Source: Streptomyces catenulae
Lineage (GTDB): Bacteria > Actinomycetota > Actinomycetes > Streptomycetales > Streptomycetaceae
Assembly: GCF_000718015.1 (NCBI RefSeq)
Contig: NZ_JODY01000001.1
Span: 1 to 64,000 of the forward strand
Direction: 5' to 3'
DNA length: 64,000 bases
The first letter of the stretch is position 1; the number at the start of each line of letters is the position of its first letter. The position numbers and the translations under genes were made by a program. The notes beneath the pieces are model-generated. The model saw only the letters and a program-made list of their open reading frames with translations. It had not been told where the DNA came from and ran no database searches. Positions 1-9,099 of this stretch are shown here, piece by piece.

Positions 1-1
1 C

Positions 2-997
2 CCGCGCCCCGCCGCCGCGCCCGGATTCCGGGACACCGCCGCCTACCACCTGGCCCGCAGCCAGGGCCTGTGGGCGCCCGGCGGCGCCGCGCCCCGCGCC
101 CGCGCCGCCACCCGGGGCCCGGGCACCGGACTGCCCCCGGGCCGCACCGGCGGGCCGTTCCGCCCCCGTACCCCGCTGCCGCCGCAGGCCGCCGGACCGC
201 TGGGCCCGCCCCGTCCGCTGTCCGCGCCCCGCCGCCCGCTCTCCCGGGCGTTCGCCGCCGCGGCCTGCCTGGTGCTGGGCACCGGGCTCCTCTGCGGCGC
301 GGTCGCCGGGAGCTGGCTCACCGAGGGCGCCGACACCCGTACCGCCGCCCAGATCGCGTACGACAACGGCCGCGACGCCTGGCACAACGCCCCCGTCGAC
401 GCGCTCTTCCCACCGGTCGTCGACGGGCTCGGCGCCGGTCCTGGCGGCTCCGACCGCCGCTGGACCCGGGTCGCCGTCGCCCCGGACCGCGCCTGCGCGG
501 GCGCCGAGAACCCGGAGCTGGCCAAGGCCCTCGCCCCGGCCGGTTGCGTACGCCAGCTGCGCGCCACCTACCTCGACGCCACCCGCACCGACCTCGTCAC
601 CGTCGGCGTCCGGACCGCCCGGGCCGACCAGGACACCATGAAGGCGCTGCGCCACCACTTCGCCGCCAAGGGCCTCGCCGACGACGCGGACCTCATGCCC
701 CGCACCTACGCACCCGAGGACACCCCGGCCGCCTCCTTCGGCGCCGACCGGCGCGCCACCTGGACCGTGCGGGTACTCACCGACATCCCGGTCGTCGTCT
801 CCGCCGTCGCCGGGTTCGCCGACGGCCGCACCGTCACCCCGCCGCAGCCCGCCGCGGACGCCGTCCGCCCCGGCACCACCACCGTGGCCGCCGAAGCCGG
901 GCTCGGCCACGACGCCGAGGGCCTCGCCGACCGGATCGAGGCCACCTTCCGCGCCGCGGCCGGCAGCACCACCCGCACCACGGAGGCATCCCCGTGA
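2..997 (+). CDS. Membrane-anchored hypothetical protein paired with mycosin (5' end outside window)
   Basis: The reading frame is open from the first bases, so the start lies upstream of the window. The visible part starts with an Arg/Pro/Gly-rich, probably cytoplasmic stretch. One hydrophobic segment follows (AFAAAACLVLGTGLLCGAVA, around base 250-310), and then about 225 residues that should lie outside the membrane. That outer part has several Cys (PDRACAG, PAGCVRQ), which could form a disulfide. The stop TGA overlaps the GTG start of the next gene (mycosin), so the two are probably co-translated. I do not recognise the family. The pairing suggests a T7SS-associated envelope protein, but that is inference from the neighbour alone. 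Confidence 0.7.
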   Translation, partial: PRPAAAPGFRDTAAYHLARSQGLWAPGGAAPRARAATRGPGTGLPPGRTGGPFRPRTPLPPQAAGPLGPPRPLSAPRRPLSRAFAAAACLVLGTGLLCGAVAGSWLTEGADTRTAAQIAYDNGRDAWHNAPVDALFPPVVDGLGAGPGGSDRRWTRVAVAPDRACAGAENPELAKALAPAGCVRQLRATYLDATRTDLVTVGVRTARADQDTMKALRHHFAAKGLADDADLMPRTYAPEDTPAASFGADRRATWTVRVLTDIPVVVSAVAGFADGRTVTPPQPAADAVRPGTTTVAAEAGLGHDAEGLADRIEATFRAAAGSTTRTTEASP

Positions 998-2181
998 CCC
1001 GAGCCCCGCTGCGCGCCGCCGCCGCGCTGACCACGGTCCTGACCGCCGCCCTGGCGCCGCTGCTGACCGCCGCCCCGGCCCGCGCCGACGGCATCCGCGC
1101 CCAGGAGTGGGCCCTGGAGGCCATCCACGCCCAGGACGCCTGGCGCACCACCAAGGGCAAGGGCGTCACCGTCGCCGTCCTCGACACCGGCGTCGACGCC
1201 GACCACCCCGACCTGCGCGGCTCGGTCGCCCCCGAGAAGGACCTCATCGGCTTCGGCGCCGGTCCCGGCGACCCCCAGTGGGCCGTCCACGGCACCGGAA
1301 TGGCCGGGATCATCGCAGGTCACGGCCATGGCCCGGAGAAGGGCGACGGGGTGCTCGGCATCGCCCCGGAGTCCCGGATACTCCCGGTCCGGGTGATCCT
1401 GGAGGACGACGACCCGGCCCGTAAACGCGCCCGCGCCGAACGTGCCGGGGCCCTCGCCGACGGCATCCGTTACGCCGCCGACCACGGCGCCGACGTCATC
1501 AACCTCTCCCTGGGCGACGACAGCGCCTCCGCCCACCCCGAACCCCGCGAGGACGCCGCCGTCCAGTACGCGCTCGGCAAGGGGATACCCGTCGTCGCCT
1601 CCGCGGGCAACGGCGGCGAGGAGGGCAACCGCGCCTCGTACCCGGCCGCCTATCCCGGTGTCATCGCCGTCACCGCCGTCGACCGCTACGGCAGCCGCGC
1701 CGACTTCTCCACCCGCCACTGGTACGCCACCGTCGCCGCCCCGGGCGACGAGGTCGCCACCGCCAACCCCGACCGCACCTACTACGAGGGCTGGGGCACC
1801 AGCCCGGCAGCAGCCTTCGTCTCCGGCTCCATCGCCCTCATCCGCGCCGCCCACCCCCGTCTGAGCCCCGCGCAGATCCGCCAACTCCTCATGGCCACCG
1901 CGCAGGACCGCCCCGACGGCGGCCGGGACGACGACCGCGGCGCCGGAACCGTCGACCCCGCGGCGGCCCTCAAGGCCGCCGCCGACCTCGAACCGGCCGC
2001 CCAGAAACCGGCCCCCGCCGCCCACACCGCACGCCACTTCGGCCCCGGCCGCACCGCCGAGGCCCACGGCACCGCCCCCGCGGGCTGGTTCCCCTGGACC
2101 GCCGCGGCCGCGGGCACCGCCCTCCTCGCCGCCGCCGCGGCCCTCTGGCGCGACCGCCACCCCACCCGCCTCTTCCGCTAG
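994..2181 (+). CDS. mycP: Type VII secretion-associated serine protease (mycosin, S8), intact triad
   Basis: Subtilisin-family protease, 395 aa, GTG start overlapping the previous stop (GTGA). A signal peptide covers about residues 1-30 (LTTVLTAALAPLLTAAPARA). The catalytic residues are all visible: Asp64 in VAVLDTGVD, His99 in VHGTGMAG and Ser270 in GWGTSPAAAF. The C-terminus has a transmembrane helix (WFPWTAAAAGTALLAAAAAL) followed by a basic tail. Signal peptide, protease domain and C-terminal anchor are the mycosin architecture. Mycosins sit on the outer face of the membrane and are needed for ESX secretion. This copy lies 22 kb from the main T7SS island. Because the island's own mycosin homologue lacks the serine, this one could supply the activity; that is inference. 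Confidence 0.88.
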   Translation: MTRAPLRAAAALTTVLTAALAPLLTAAPARADGIRAQEWALEAIHAQDAWRTTKGKGVTVAVLDTGVDADHPDLRGSVAPEKDLIGFGAGPGDPQWAVHGTGMAGIIAGHGHGPEKGDGVLGIAPESRILPVRVILEDDDPARKRARAERAGALADGIRYAADHGADVINLSLGDDSASAHPEPREDAAVQYALGKGIPVVASAGNGGEEGNRASYPAAYPGVIAVTAVDRYGSRADFSTRHWYATVAAPGDEVATANPDRTYYEGWGTSPAAAFVSGSIALIRAAHPRLSPAQIRQLLMATAQDRPDGGRDDDRGAGTVDPAAALKAAADLEPAAQKPAPAAHTARHFGPGRTAEAHGTAPAGWFPWTAAAAGTALLAAAAALWRDRHPTRLFR

Positions 2182-2277
2182 CCCCGGCCCGTACGGGAAG
2201 CCCCGCCCCGTACGCGGGACGGGAGAGGGGCCCGGCCGGTCCGGACCACCGCGGGCCGGGTCACCCCGGATGCGCCC

Positions 2278-2718
2278 CTACGACGCCGCGCCCGGTGCCC
2301 CCGCGGGCAGCGGTTCGACGCCCGTGACGCGGCGCGCCCGGTCAGGCTCGATGAGCACCATCACCCGCTGCTCACCCGGGAGCAGCCACTCGTACCCCTC
2401 GGCGCCGCGGTAGACGCGCGCCAGCTCGTCCATGTTCCGCTCCGCCTCCGGGCCCTCGACGAAGCGGACGGCGCGGCCGTGGATCTGCACCCGGTCGTAC
2501 GGGTCGTCCGGGTCCGCGTGGGAGAGGCAGACCCGCGGGTCGTGGCGGAGGTTGCGCTCCTTGACCCGTCCCACGGAGGTGTTGAACAGCAGCAGGTCCC
2601 CGGCGAGCCCCACCCACATGGGGCTCACATGCGGCGATCCGTCCGGGTTGACCGTGGCGACGTACCAGAAGGTCGGCGCCTCGATCCGGCGGCGGATGTC
2701 GTTCGGCAATTCGATCAT
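2278..2718 (-). CDS. Pyridoxamine 5'-phosphate oxidase-fold (PPOX) family protein
   Basis: 146 aa, starting MIELPNDIRRRIEAPTFWYV. The segment WYVATVNPDGSPHVSPMWVG is the hallmark first beta-strand pair of the PPOX/FMN-binding split barrel. A later stretch (RNLRHDPRVCLSHADPDDPYD) is also typical. Actinobacterial members often bind F420 or FMN and reduce small molecules, or bind heme; cofactor and substrate cannot be read from the sequence. The frame stays open far upstream, but the family begins at this ATG. It converges with the mycosin gene, and the 96-bp gap holds only GC-rich partial inverted repeats. Confidence 0.85.
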   Translation of the reverse strand: MIELPNDIRRRIEAPTFWYVATVNPDGSPHVSPMWVGLAGDLLLFNTSVGRVKERNLRHDPRVCLSHADPDDPYDRVQIHGRAVRFVEGPEAERNMDELARVYRGAEGYEWLLPGEQRVMVLIEPDRARRVTGVEPLPAGAPGAAS

Positions 2719-2844
2719 GGAGCCGAGCCTGCCCCCACCACGGCGGATACACCTCCGTCCACCCCCGCGTGGCGCGGGCCACCGCGCCCGCGGCCCGCGG
2801 CACCCGCCCCCGGCCGCCCGCCCCCGTGCCGCTAGGCTCGCCCC

Positions 2845-3579
2845 GTGGCGCAGAAGAACATCCCGGACCCCGGTTTCTCCGACGACGACGGCTCCGCCGA
2901 CCCGGCCCTCGCGGCCGCGCTGGCCGCCTACGACCGCGACCGGAGCGCCGAACCGCAGCTCCTCGCGGCCCTCTCCGGCGCCCGGGTGCTGGTGCCCGTC
3001 GTCGCCGTCCTCGGCGAGAGCGAGACCGGGCCCGACGGCCTGCGCCGCGAGAAGACCAGCGATATGGCCGTCCCCACGCTCCAGGCCCCCGACGGCCGCC
3101 GGGCGCTGCCCGCCTTCACCTCGATGGACACCCTCAAGCGCTGGCGCGCCGACGCCCGCCCGGTGGCCGTCCCGCTCCGTCAGGCGCTGCTGGCCGCCTC
3201 CCACGAGAAGGCCGACACCGTCGTCGTCGACCTCGCCGGGCCCGTCACCTACCAGCTCACCGGCCCCGCCCTGCGCGCCCTCGCCGAGGGCCGCCGGGAC
3301 GCCGATCCGCGCACCGACCCGGCCGTCCTCGACGCGCTGCGCACCCTCCTCGCCGCCGAGCCCGCCGTCCGCCTCGCCCATCTGGCCCCCTCGGCCGAGA
3401 CCGACGCGACCCTCGCCCTCGGCCTCGCCCCGGACGCCTCCGCCGCCGACGTCGCCCACCGACTGGCCCAGTCCCTCGCCACCGACGAGGAGCTGCGTGC
3501 CCGGCTGGTCCGCGGCCTCGACCTGGCCCTGCTGCCGCCCGGCGCGGAGCCGCCCGAGGAGCCCTTCTACCGCCGCTGA
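2845..3579 (+). CDS. SseB family protein
   Basis: 244 aa from a GTG. The body has the SseB N-terminal pattern: LLAALSGARVLVPVVAV, then AVPTLQAPDGRRALPAFTSMDTLKRW, then a region ending in a conserved hydrophobic strand (ADTVVVDLAGPVTYQL). SseB-type proteins are cytosolic; in actinobacteria their role is undefined, although some lie in T7SS loci. It stands alone between a PPOX gene and an aquaporin gene. The C-terminal third is Ala/Leu-rich and helical. The family call is fairly secure; no function can be assigned. Confidence 0.75.
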   Translation: MAQKNIPDPGFSDDDGSADPALAAALAAYDRDRSAEPQLLAALSGARVLVPVVAVLGESETGPDGLRREKTSDMAVPTLQAPDGRRALPAFTSMDTLKRWRADARPVAVPLRQALLAASHEKADTVVVDLAGPVTYQLTGPALRALAEGRRDADPRTDPAVLDALRTLLAAEPAVRLAHLAPSAETDATLALGLAPDASAADVAHRLAQSLATDEELRARLVRGLDLALLPPGAEPPEEPFYRR

Positions 3580-3693
3580 CCCCGGTGGCCGGTACCTCCA
3601 CCCGGCCCCGGGCCGCGCCCGCCCGACGGGCGCACCGCTCTCCCCGGTCGCAGAATGCGAGGACAGCTCGGGATCCACGCGAGGAGAGCACCT

Positions 3694-4431
3694 ATGGAGA
3701 CCACCGAGACCCGCACGCTCCTGTCCGAATTCCTCGGGACGCTGCTCCTGGTGTTCTTCGGTGTCGGCGCCGTGGTGCTGGCCGGTGAGTACATCGGGAC
3801 CTTCGGCATCGCGCTGAGCTTCGGCTTCGTCATGCTGGCCATGGCCTACTCGCTCGGCCCGATCTCCGGCAGCCACATCAACCCGGCGGTGACCCTGGGC
3901 ATGCTGCTGGCCCGCCGTATCACCCTCCGTACGGCCGTGGAGTACTGGATCGCGCAGGTGGTGGGCGCCATCGTCGGCGCGGCGGTGCTCTTCCTGGTCG
4001 CGAAGCAGATCCCGGGCCTGCGGACCAGCGAGTCGTTCGGCTCCAACGGCTGGGGCGACCGCTCCGCCGTGCATCTCAACACCGGCGGCGCCTTCGTCGC
4101 GGAGCTCGTGCTGACCTTCGCCTTCGTCTTCGTGGTGCTCTCCGTCACGCACAAGGTCGCGGTTGTCGGCTTCGGCGGGCTGCCCATCGGTCTGGCGCTG
4201 GCCATGGTCCACCTCGTCGGCATCCCGCTCACCGGTACGTCGGTCAACCCCGCCCGCAGCATCGGCCCGGCGCTCTTCGCCGGGGGCGCCGCCATCACCC
4301 AGCTGTGGCTGTTCATCGTCGCCCCGCTGATCGGCGGCGCGATCGCCGCGATCGTGCACCGCTACACCCACCCGCCGTACGCCCCGGCGGTCGTCGCCGA
4401 CGACGTCGCCGCGGAGCCCGAGAAGGACTGA
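3694..4431 (+). CDS. MIP/aquaporin family channel
   Basis: 245 aa integral membrane channel with six helices and the two half-helix NPA motifs of the family, SHINPAVTLGML and TSVNPARSIGPALF. ATG 3694 was chosen over an in-frame start 39 bases upstream because it follows GAGGAG and opens the helix LLSEFLGTLLLVFFGVGAVV. The family passes water, glycerol or small neutral solutes across the cytoplasmic membrane. The second motif resembles aquaporins more than glycerol facilitators, but selectivity is uncertain. The gene is monocistronic and followed by a strong terminator stem. Confidence 0.92.
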   Translation: METTETRTLLSEFLGTLLLVFFGVGAVVLAGEYIGTFGIALSFGFVMLAMAYSLGPISGSHINPAVTLGMLLARRITLRTAVEYWIAQVVGAIVGAAVLFLVAKQIPGLRTSESFGSNGWGDRSAVHLNTGGAFVAELVLTFAFVFVVLSVTHKVAVVGFGGLPIGLALAMVHLVGIPLTGTSVNPARSIGPALFAGGAAITQLWLFIVAPLIGGAIAAIVHRYTHPPYAPAVVADDVAAEPEKD

Positions 4432-4447
4432 CGGCGCCCGCAGACGC

Positions 4448-4485
4448 GGAAGGAGCCCCGGACCACGCGGTCCGGGGCTCCTTCC
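4448..4485. terminator. Bidirectional terminator stem between convergent genes
   Basis: A perfect 17-bp inverted repeat (4448-4464 and 4469-4485) with a 4-base loop sits between the ends of the aquaporin and DUF1844 genes. It has no long T run, as is common in Streptomyces. Confidence 0.85.
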
Positions 4486-4499
4486 GTACGTCCGGCGGG

Positions 4500-4880
4500 T
4501 CAGCCGTAGACCGGTCCGGTGAACTTCTCGCCCGGCCCCTGGCCCGGCTCGTCCGGGACGACCGACGCCTCGCGGAAGGCCAGCTGGAGCGACTTGAGGC
4601 CGTCGCGCAGCGGCGCCGCGTGGTACGAGCCGATCTCGGTGGCGCTGGCCGTCACCAGGCCCGCGAGCGCCTGGATCAGCTTCCGCGCCTCGTCGAGGTC
4701 CTTGTGGGCGTCGCCCTCCTCGGCGAGCCCGAGGTTGACCGCGGCGGAGCTCATCAGGTGCACGGCGACGGTGGTGATCACCTCGACCGCCGGGACGTCC
4801 GCGATGTCGCGGGTCATCGCGTCGAAGTCCGTCTCCGACGCGTCCGGGGCGTCGGGCTGCTGCGGGGTCTGGTCACTCAT
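4500..4880 (-). CDS. DUF1844 domain-containing protein
   Basis: 126 aa. The core ADVPAVEVITTVAVHLMSSA, followed by AAVNLGLAEEGDAHKDLDEA and KLIQALAGLV, is the DUF1844 signature. The N-terminus is acidic and probably disordered. The gene is conserved next to infC in actinobacteria, divergently oriented as here. Its biochemical role is unknown. The small all-helical fold suggests a soluble adaptor; that is inference. Confidence 0.88.
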   Translation of the reverse strand: MSDQTPQQPDAPDASETDFDAMTRDIADVPAVEVITTVAVHLMSSAAVNLGLAEEGDAHKDLDEARKLIQALAGLVTASATEIGSYHAAPLRDGLKSLQLAFREASVVPDEPGQGPGEKFTGPVYG

Positions 4881-5150
4881 GTCGGGGCGCTTCGCTTCCT
4901 GCCGGGAGGGGATCGCGTCCAGCCTAAGACCCGCCCGTACGGTCCCCGTCCCCGGCCGGTCCTCCGCGCCCGCGCCGTACCTCCGGGGGTTACGGCACCT
5001 TCCGCACGGATGTCCGCATCCGCCTGGGGGTCACCTCTTGACTCGTGTATTCTGGTGTTCCGACCGGCCGGACACCCAGGTGACCGGCCCACAAGTGGAG
5101 GCTCCGATCTCCCACCCGACCGACCTCAGGGTTGGCGGGTCAACGGTCCG

Positions 5151-5235
5151 GCTGCGCCCCGCGGAGACCTTCGCGGCGGTGTTCCTGAACCTTTCACGGA
5201 GCCCCGCCTGTGTCCCGTCCGGGGCGTTTTTTGAT
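5151..5235 (+). promoter_or_regulatory. infC leader with terminator-like hairpin and competing helix
   Basis: The 437-bp gap 4881-5317 contains no gene. Within it, GCCCCG (5201-5206) pairs with CGGGGC (5220-5225), followed by G and six T's (5227-5232), which looks like an intrinsic terminator 85 bases before the infC start. The same 3' arm extended by one base (CGGGGCG, 5220-5226) can instead pair with CGCCCCG at 5155-5161, a mutually exclusive 7-bp helix. This suggests attenuation of the infC-rpmI-rplT operon. TTGACT at 5038 and TATTCT at 5048 are near the expected promoter but too close to be a standard -35/-10 pair. The helices are read directly; regulation is inference. Confidence 0.5.
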
Positions 5236-5317
5236 GTACCGGCGCGGTTGGTCACACCGAAACAGAACTGACGCGGCAGTCCGCCAGGCCGTCGCGTGGT
5301 GCTACCGAGGAGGATCC

Positions 5318-5935
5318 ATCAGCGCCGAGCCCCGCATCAACGACCGGATTCGCGTCCCCGAGGTGCGACTCGTCGGTCCCAGCGGCGAGCAGGTCGGCAT
5401 CGTGCCGCTTGCCAAGGCCCTGGAGCTTGCGCAGGAGTACGACCTCGACCTGGTCGAGGTGGCCGCGAACGCACGTCCGCCGGTCTGCAAGCTCATGGAC
5501 TACGGAAAGTTCAAGTACGAGTCGGCCATGAAGGCCCGTGAGGCGCGCAAGAACCAGGCGCACACGGTCATCAAGGAGATGAAGCTCCGGCCGAAGATCG
5601 ACCCGCACGACTACGACACCAAAAAGGGTCACGTCGTTCGGTTCCTCAAGCAGGGTGACAAGGTCAAGATCACGATCATGTTCCGTGGTCGCGAGCAGTC
5701 CCGCCCCGAGCTGGGCTTCCGGCTGCTGCAGCGGCTCGCGGCCGATGTGGAGGACCTCGGCTTCATCGAGTCGAATCCGAAGCAGGACGGCCGAAACATG
5801 ATCATGGTCCTCGGTCCGCACAAGAAGAAGACCGAGGCGATGGCCGAGGCCCGTGAGGCGCAGGCCGCCCGCAAGGCGGAGCGCCAGGGTGGAGCTCCCG
5901 TGGAGGAGTCCCACGAGGAGCCCGCCGAGGCGTGA
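5318..5935 (+). CDS. infC: Translation initiation factor IF-3 (AUC start)
   Basis: 205 aa. IF-3 binds the 30S subunit, keeps it apart from 50S and proofreads the start codon. The N-domain ([20 protein letters not shown]) and C-domain ([20 protein letters not shown], then [20 protein letters not shown]) are complete, followed by a charged tail. No ATG or GTG fits the conserved N-terminus SAEPRINDR. The codon there is ATC (5318-5320), four bases after GAGGAGG (5307-5313). infC in other bacteria also uses a rare start codon (AUU in E. coli), which lets IF-3 repress itself. An in-frame upstream start at 5210 would add 36 unconserved residues that include the terminator hairpin. First gene of infC-rpmI-rplT. 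Confidence 0.93.
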   Translation: MSAEPRINDRIRVPEVRLVGPSGEQVGIVPLAKALELAQEYDLDLVEVAANARPPVCKLMDYGKFKYESAMKAREARKNQAHTVIKEMKLRPKIDPHDYDTKKGHVVRFLKQGDKVKITIMFRGREQSRPELGFRLLQRLAADVEDLGFIESNPKQDGRNMIMVLGPHKKKTEAMAEAREAQAARKAERQGGAPVEESHEEPAEA

Positions 5936-6053
5936 TTCTCGGGCGCGCCCCGGACATCGCGCCGGGGCACCCGCCCCGGACACAACCGATACATCTGACG
6001 CTCCCGTACGGCCCGGGCCGCTGGGAGCGCCACTGACGAGGAGAGAACGGCGC

Positions 6054-6248
6054 ATGCCGAAGAACAAGACGCACAGCGGGACCAGCAAGCGCTTCAAGGT
6101 CACCGGCTCCGGCAAGGTGCTGCGCGAGCGCGCCGGCAAGCGCCACCTGCTCGAGCACAAGTCGTCCCGCGTGACGCGTCGCCTCACCGGCAACGCCGAG
6201 ATGGCCCCGGGCGACGCCAAGAAGATCAAGAAGCTTCTCGGCAAGTGA
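6054..6248 (+). CDS. rpmI: 50S ribosomal protein L35
   Basis: 64 aa, highly basic, starting [20 protein letters not shown] and ending KKIKKLLGK, the full normal length of L35. It is a structural protein of the large subunit. The start ATG follows GAGGAGAG. It lies between infC and rplT in the canonical order and is probably co-transcribed with both. Confidence 0.97.
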   Translation: MPKNKTHSGTSKRFKVTGSGKVLRERAGKRHLLEHKSSRVTRRLTGNAEMAPGDAKKIKKLLGK

Positions 6249-6253
6249 GTCGC

Positions 6254-6278
6254 CGCGCCCCTCTCCGTACGGGGCGCG
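6254..6278 (+). other. Stem-loop between rpmI and rplT
   Basis: CGCGCCCC (6254-6261) pairs with GGGGCGCG (6271-6278) around a 9-base loop and has no T run, so it is unlikely to terminate. In other bacteria L20 represses its own operon by binding structured mRNA; whether this stem does that is untested. Confidence 0.35.
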
Positions 6279-6349
6279 CGACCAGGACCGGGACTAATCG
6301 AATCGGGCCGTGTGACGACCACCACGGCCCCGCTACAAGGAGTTAAGAA

Positions 6350-6733
6350 GTGGCACGCGTCAAGCGGGCGGTCAACGCCCACAAGAAGCGCCGGGCGATC
6401 CTGGAGCAGGCCAGCGGTTACCGCGGTCAGCGTTCGCGCCTGTACCGCAAGGCCAAGGAGCAGGTGACCCACTCCTTCGTCTACAACTACAACGACCGCA
6501 AGAAGCGCAAGGGCGACTTCCGTCAGCTGTGGATCCAGCGCATCAACGCCGCTGCCCGCGCCAACGGCATGACCTACAACCGCTTCATCCAGGGTCTGAA
6601 GGCCGCCAGCATCGAGGTCGACCGCAAGATCCTCGCGGACCTGGCCGTCAACGACGAGAACGCGTTCGCCGCGCTCGTCGAGGTCGCCCAGAAGGCGCTC
6701 CCGAGCGACGTCAACGCCCCGAAGGCCGCCTGA
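6350..6733 (+). CDS. rplT: 50S ribosomal protein L20
   Basis: 127 aa with a GTG start preceded by AAGGAG. The N-terminus is the basic L20 extension ([20 protein letters not shown]), followed by [20 protein letters not shown] and the globular part with [18 protein letters not shown]20 binds 23S rRNA early in 50S assembly and is often the autoregulator of this operon. The gene is last in the operon and followed by a strong terminator. Confidence 0.97.
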   Translation: MARVKRAVNAHKKRRAILEQASGYRGQRSRLYRKAKEQVTHSFVYNYNDRKKRKGDFRQLWIQRINAAARANGMTYNRFIQGLKAASIEVDRKILADLAVNDENAFAALVEVAQKALPSDVNAPKAA

Positions 6734-6756
6734 ACACCGGCCTGACGACGTGACGA

Positions 6757-6795
6757 GCGGACCCGCAGGCACCGGCCTGCGGGTCCGCCGCCTTT
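6757..6795 (+). terminator. Terminator after rplT
   Basis: A perfect 14-bp inverted repeat (6757-6770 and 6775-6788, 4-base loop) is followed by CGCCTTTTC. It ends the infC-rpmI-rplT unit and separates it from the methyltransferase gene. Confidence 0.85.
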
Positions 6796-6850
6796 TCACC
6801 GGACGCACCCGCCTCTCCCCGCACCGAACCACAGAAGCGAGCCGCCGCCC

Positions 6851-7705
<855 letters not shown>

Positions 7706-7803
7706 CCTCCGTCCCGCCGGATGTGCCCCGGCGGCGCAACCCCGAGCCGTCCGCGGGTGTTGTCAGTAGGGTGACGGGCCGGGGCCGGAGGGGGCTGGTG
7801 GGG

Positions 7804-8919
7804 ATGGACGCGAGGACACCGGACGAGAGGGGCGGCGGGCCGCCGGGCCGGGCCGCCGGAGAGACGGCGGACGGGCCGGTGGTGGCGCCGGACGACCTGC
7901 CCGACGGACTGGTCGTCGCCGACGCCGACGCCACCGTCGTCTGCTTCAACGCCGCCGCCGCGAAGATCACCGGCATCCGGGCGGCCGACGCCCTCGGCCG
8001 CCCCCTGGAGGAGGCGCTGCCGCTCCAGGACATGGAGGGCCGCCGCTGGTGGCGGGTGACCGACCCGTACGGCGGTCTCGCCATCCGGCGCGGGCAGCCC
8101 GAGCGGAATCTGCTGCTCGGCGGCCGCGAGGTGCTGGTCTCCGCCCGCTACCTCCGCGACGGTCGGGGCGGGCCGCTGCGTCGGCTGGTCGTCTCGCTGC
8201 GCGGCACCGAGGCCCGGCGGCGTACGGAGGTCAGCCACGCCGAGCTGATCGCGACCGTCGCTCATGAACTGCGCTCGCCGCTGACCTCCGTCAAGGGGTT
8301 CACCGCCACCCTGCTGCGGAAGTGGGAGCGGTTCACCGACGACCAGAAGCGGCTGATGCTGGAGACCGTCGACGCCGACGCGCACCGGGTCACCCGGCTC
8401 ATCGCCGAGCTGCTGGACATCTCCCGTATCGACTCCGGGCGGCTGGAGGTGCGCCGCCAGCGGATCGACATGGTCGCGGCGGTGCGGCGGCACGTCCAGG
8501 CGCAGATCACCGCGGGGCGCTCCCCGGGCCGTTTCATGATCCGGGTGTGCGGGGCGCTGCCCGATCTGTGGGCCGACCCGGACAAGGTCGACCAGGTGCT
8601 GAGCAACCTGCTGGAAAATGCGGTGCGGCACGGCGAGGGAACGGTCACCATCGAGGTCACGGCAGCCACGGTGACCAGCGGGGAGGGGACGGCGGTGACG
8701 GTCGGCGACGAGGGGGCGGGGATTCCCGAGGAGTCCATGGGCCGGGTCTTCACCCGCTTCTGGCGCGGCAGCAAACGCGGCGGCACCGGCCTCGGCCTCT
8801 ACATCGTCAAGGGCATCGTCGAGGCACACGGTGGCGCCATCACCGTCGGCCGGGCCCCCGCGGGTGGCGCCGAGTTCCGATTTATCCTGCCCGCCGCCAC
8901 CCCGGCCTTCATGGCCTGA
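7804..8919 (+). CDS. PAS-domain sensor histidine kinase, orphan
   Basis: 371 aa with no membrane helix, so probably cytosolic. An N-terminal PAS domain (LPDGLVVADADATVVCFNAA) leads to the HisKA domain with phospho-acceptor His154 in HELRSPLTSVKGF. The ATPase domain has its N box (DQVLSNLLENAVRHG) and G boxes (VGDEGAGIPEE, GGTGLGLYIVKGIV). There is no response regulator beside it, so the partner is elsewhere. The ATG at 7804 is placed about 9 bases after GGAGGGGG; GTG at 7798 and 7771 are in-frame alternatives. It sits between the methyltransferase and pheS, where Streptomyces genomes commonly have such a kinase. Confidence 0.9.
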   Translation: MDARTPDERGGGPPGRAAGETADGPVVAPDDLPDGLVVADADATVVCFNAAAAKITGIRAADALGRPLEEALPLQDMEGRRWWRVTDPYGGLAIRRGQPERNLLLGGREVLVSARYLRDGRGGPLRRLVVSLRGTEARRRTEVSHAELIATVAHELRSPLTSVKGFTATLLRKWERFTDDQKRLMLETVDADAHRVTRLIAELLDISRIDSGRLEVRRQRIDMVAAVRRHVQAQITAGRSPGRFMIRVCGALPDLWADPDKVDQVLSNLLENAVRHGEGTVTIEVTAATVTSGEGTAVTVGDEGAGIPEESMGRVFTRFWRGSKRGGTGLGLYIVKGIVEAHGGAITVGRAPAGGAEFRFILPAATPAFMA

Positions 8920-9099
8920 CCGTCCGGCGGCGGGCGCCCCCGCCCGGGGCTCGGACCGGCACCGTCGGCCCGTCCCCTTAGACTTGCCCTTTGGCACCTT
9001 TGGCGCACAAGCATCGCGGGCGCAGCGCGGGCTCGGCATCCGAAGTTTGTGATCGAAGAGGCGTGAAGCCAAGCCAGACCACCGGAAGCACGGGAAGAG

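Noticed and set aside
2719..4371. Leftward frame extending the PPOX gene over the SseB and aquaporin genes
   Set aside because: It is antisense shadow of two well-supported genes; PPOX homology begins at 2718.
5038..5053. TTGACT and TATTCT as a -35/-10 promoter pair for infC
   Set aside because: Only 4 bases separate them; a working promoter needs about 16-19.
5210..5317. Upstream start for infC at 5210
   Set aside because: Would translate through the terminator-like hairpin and add residues absent from the IF-3 family.
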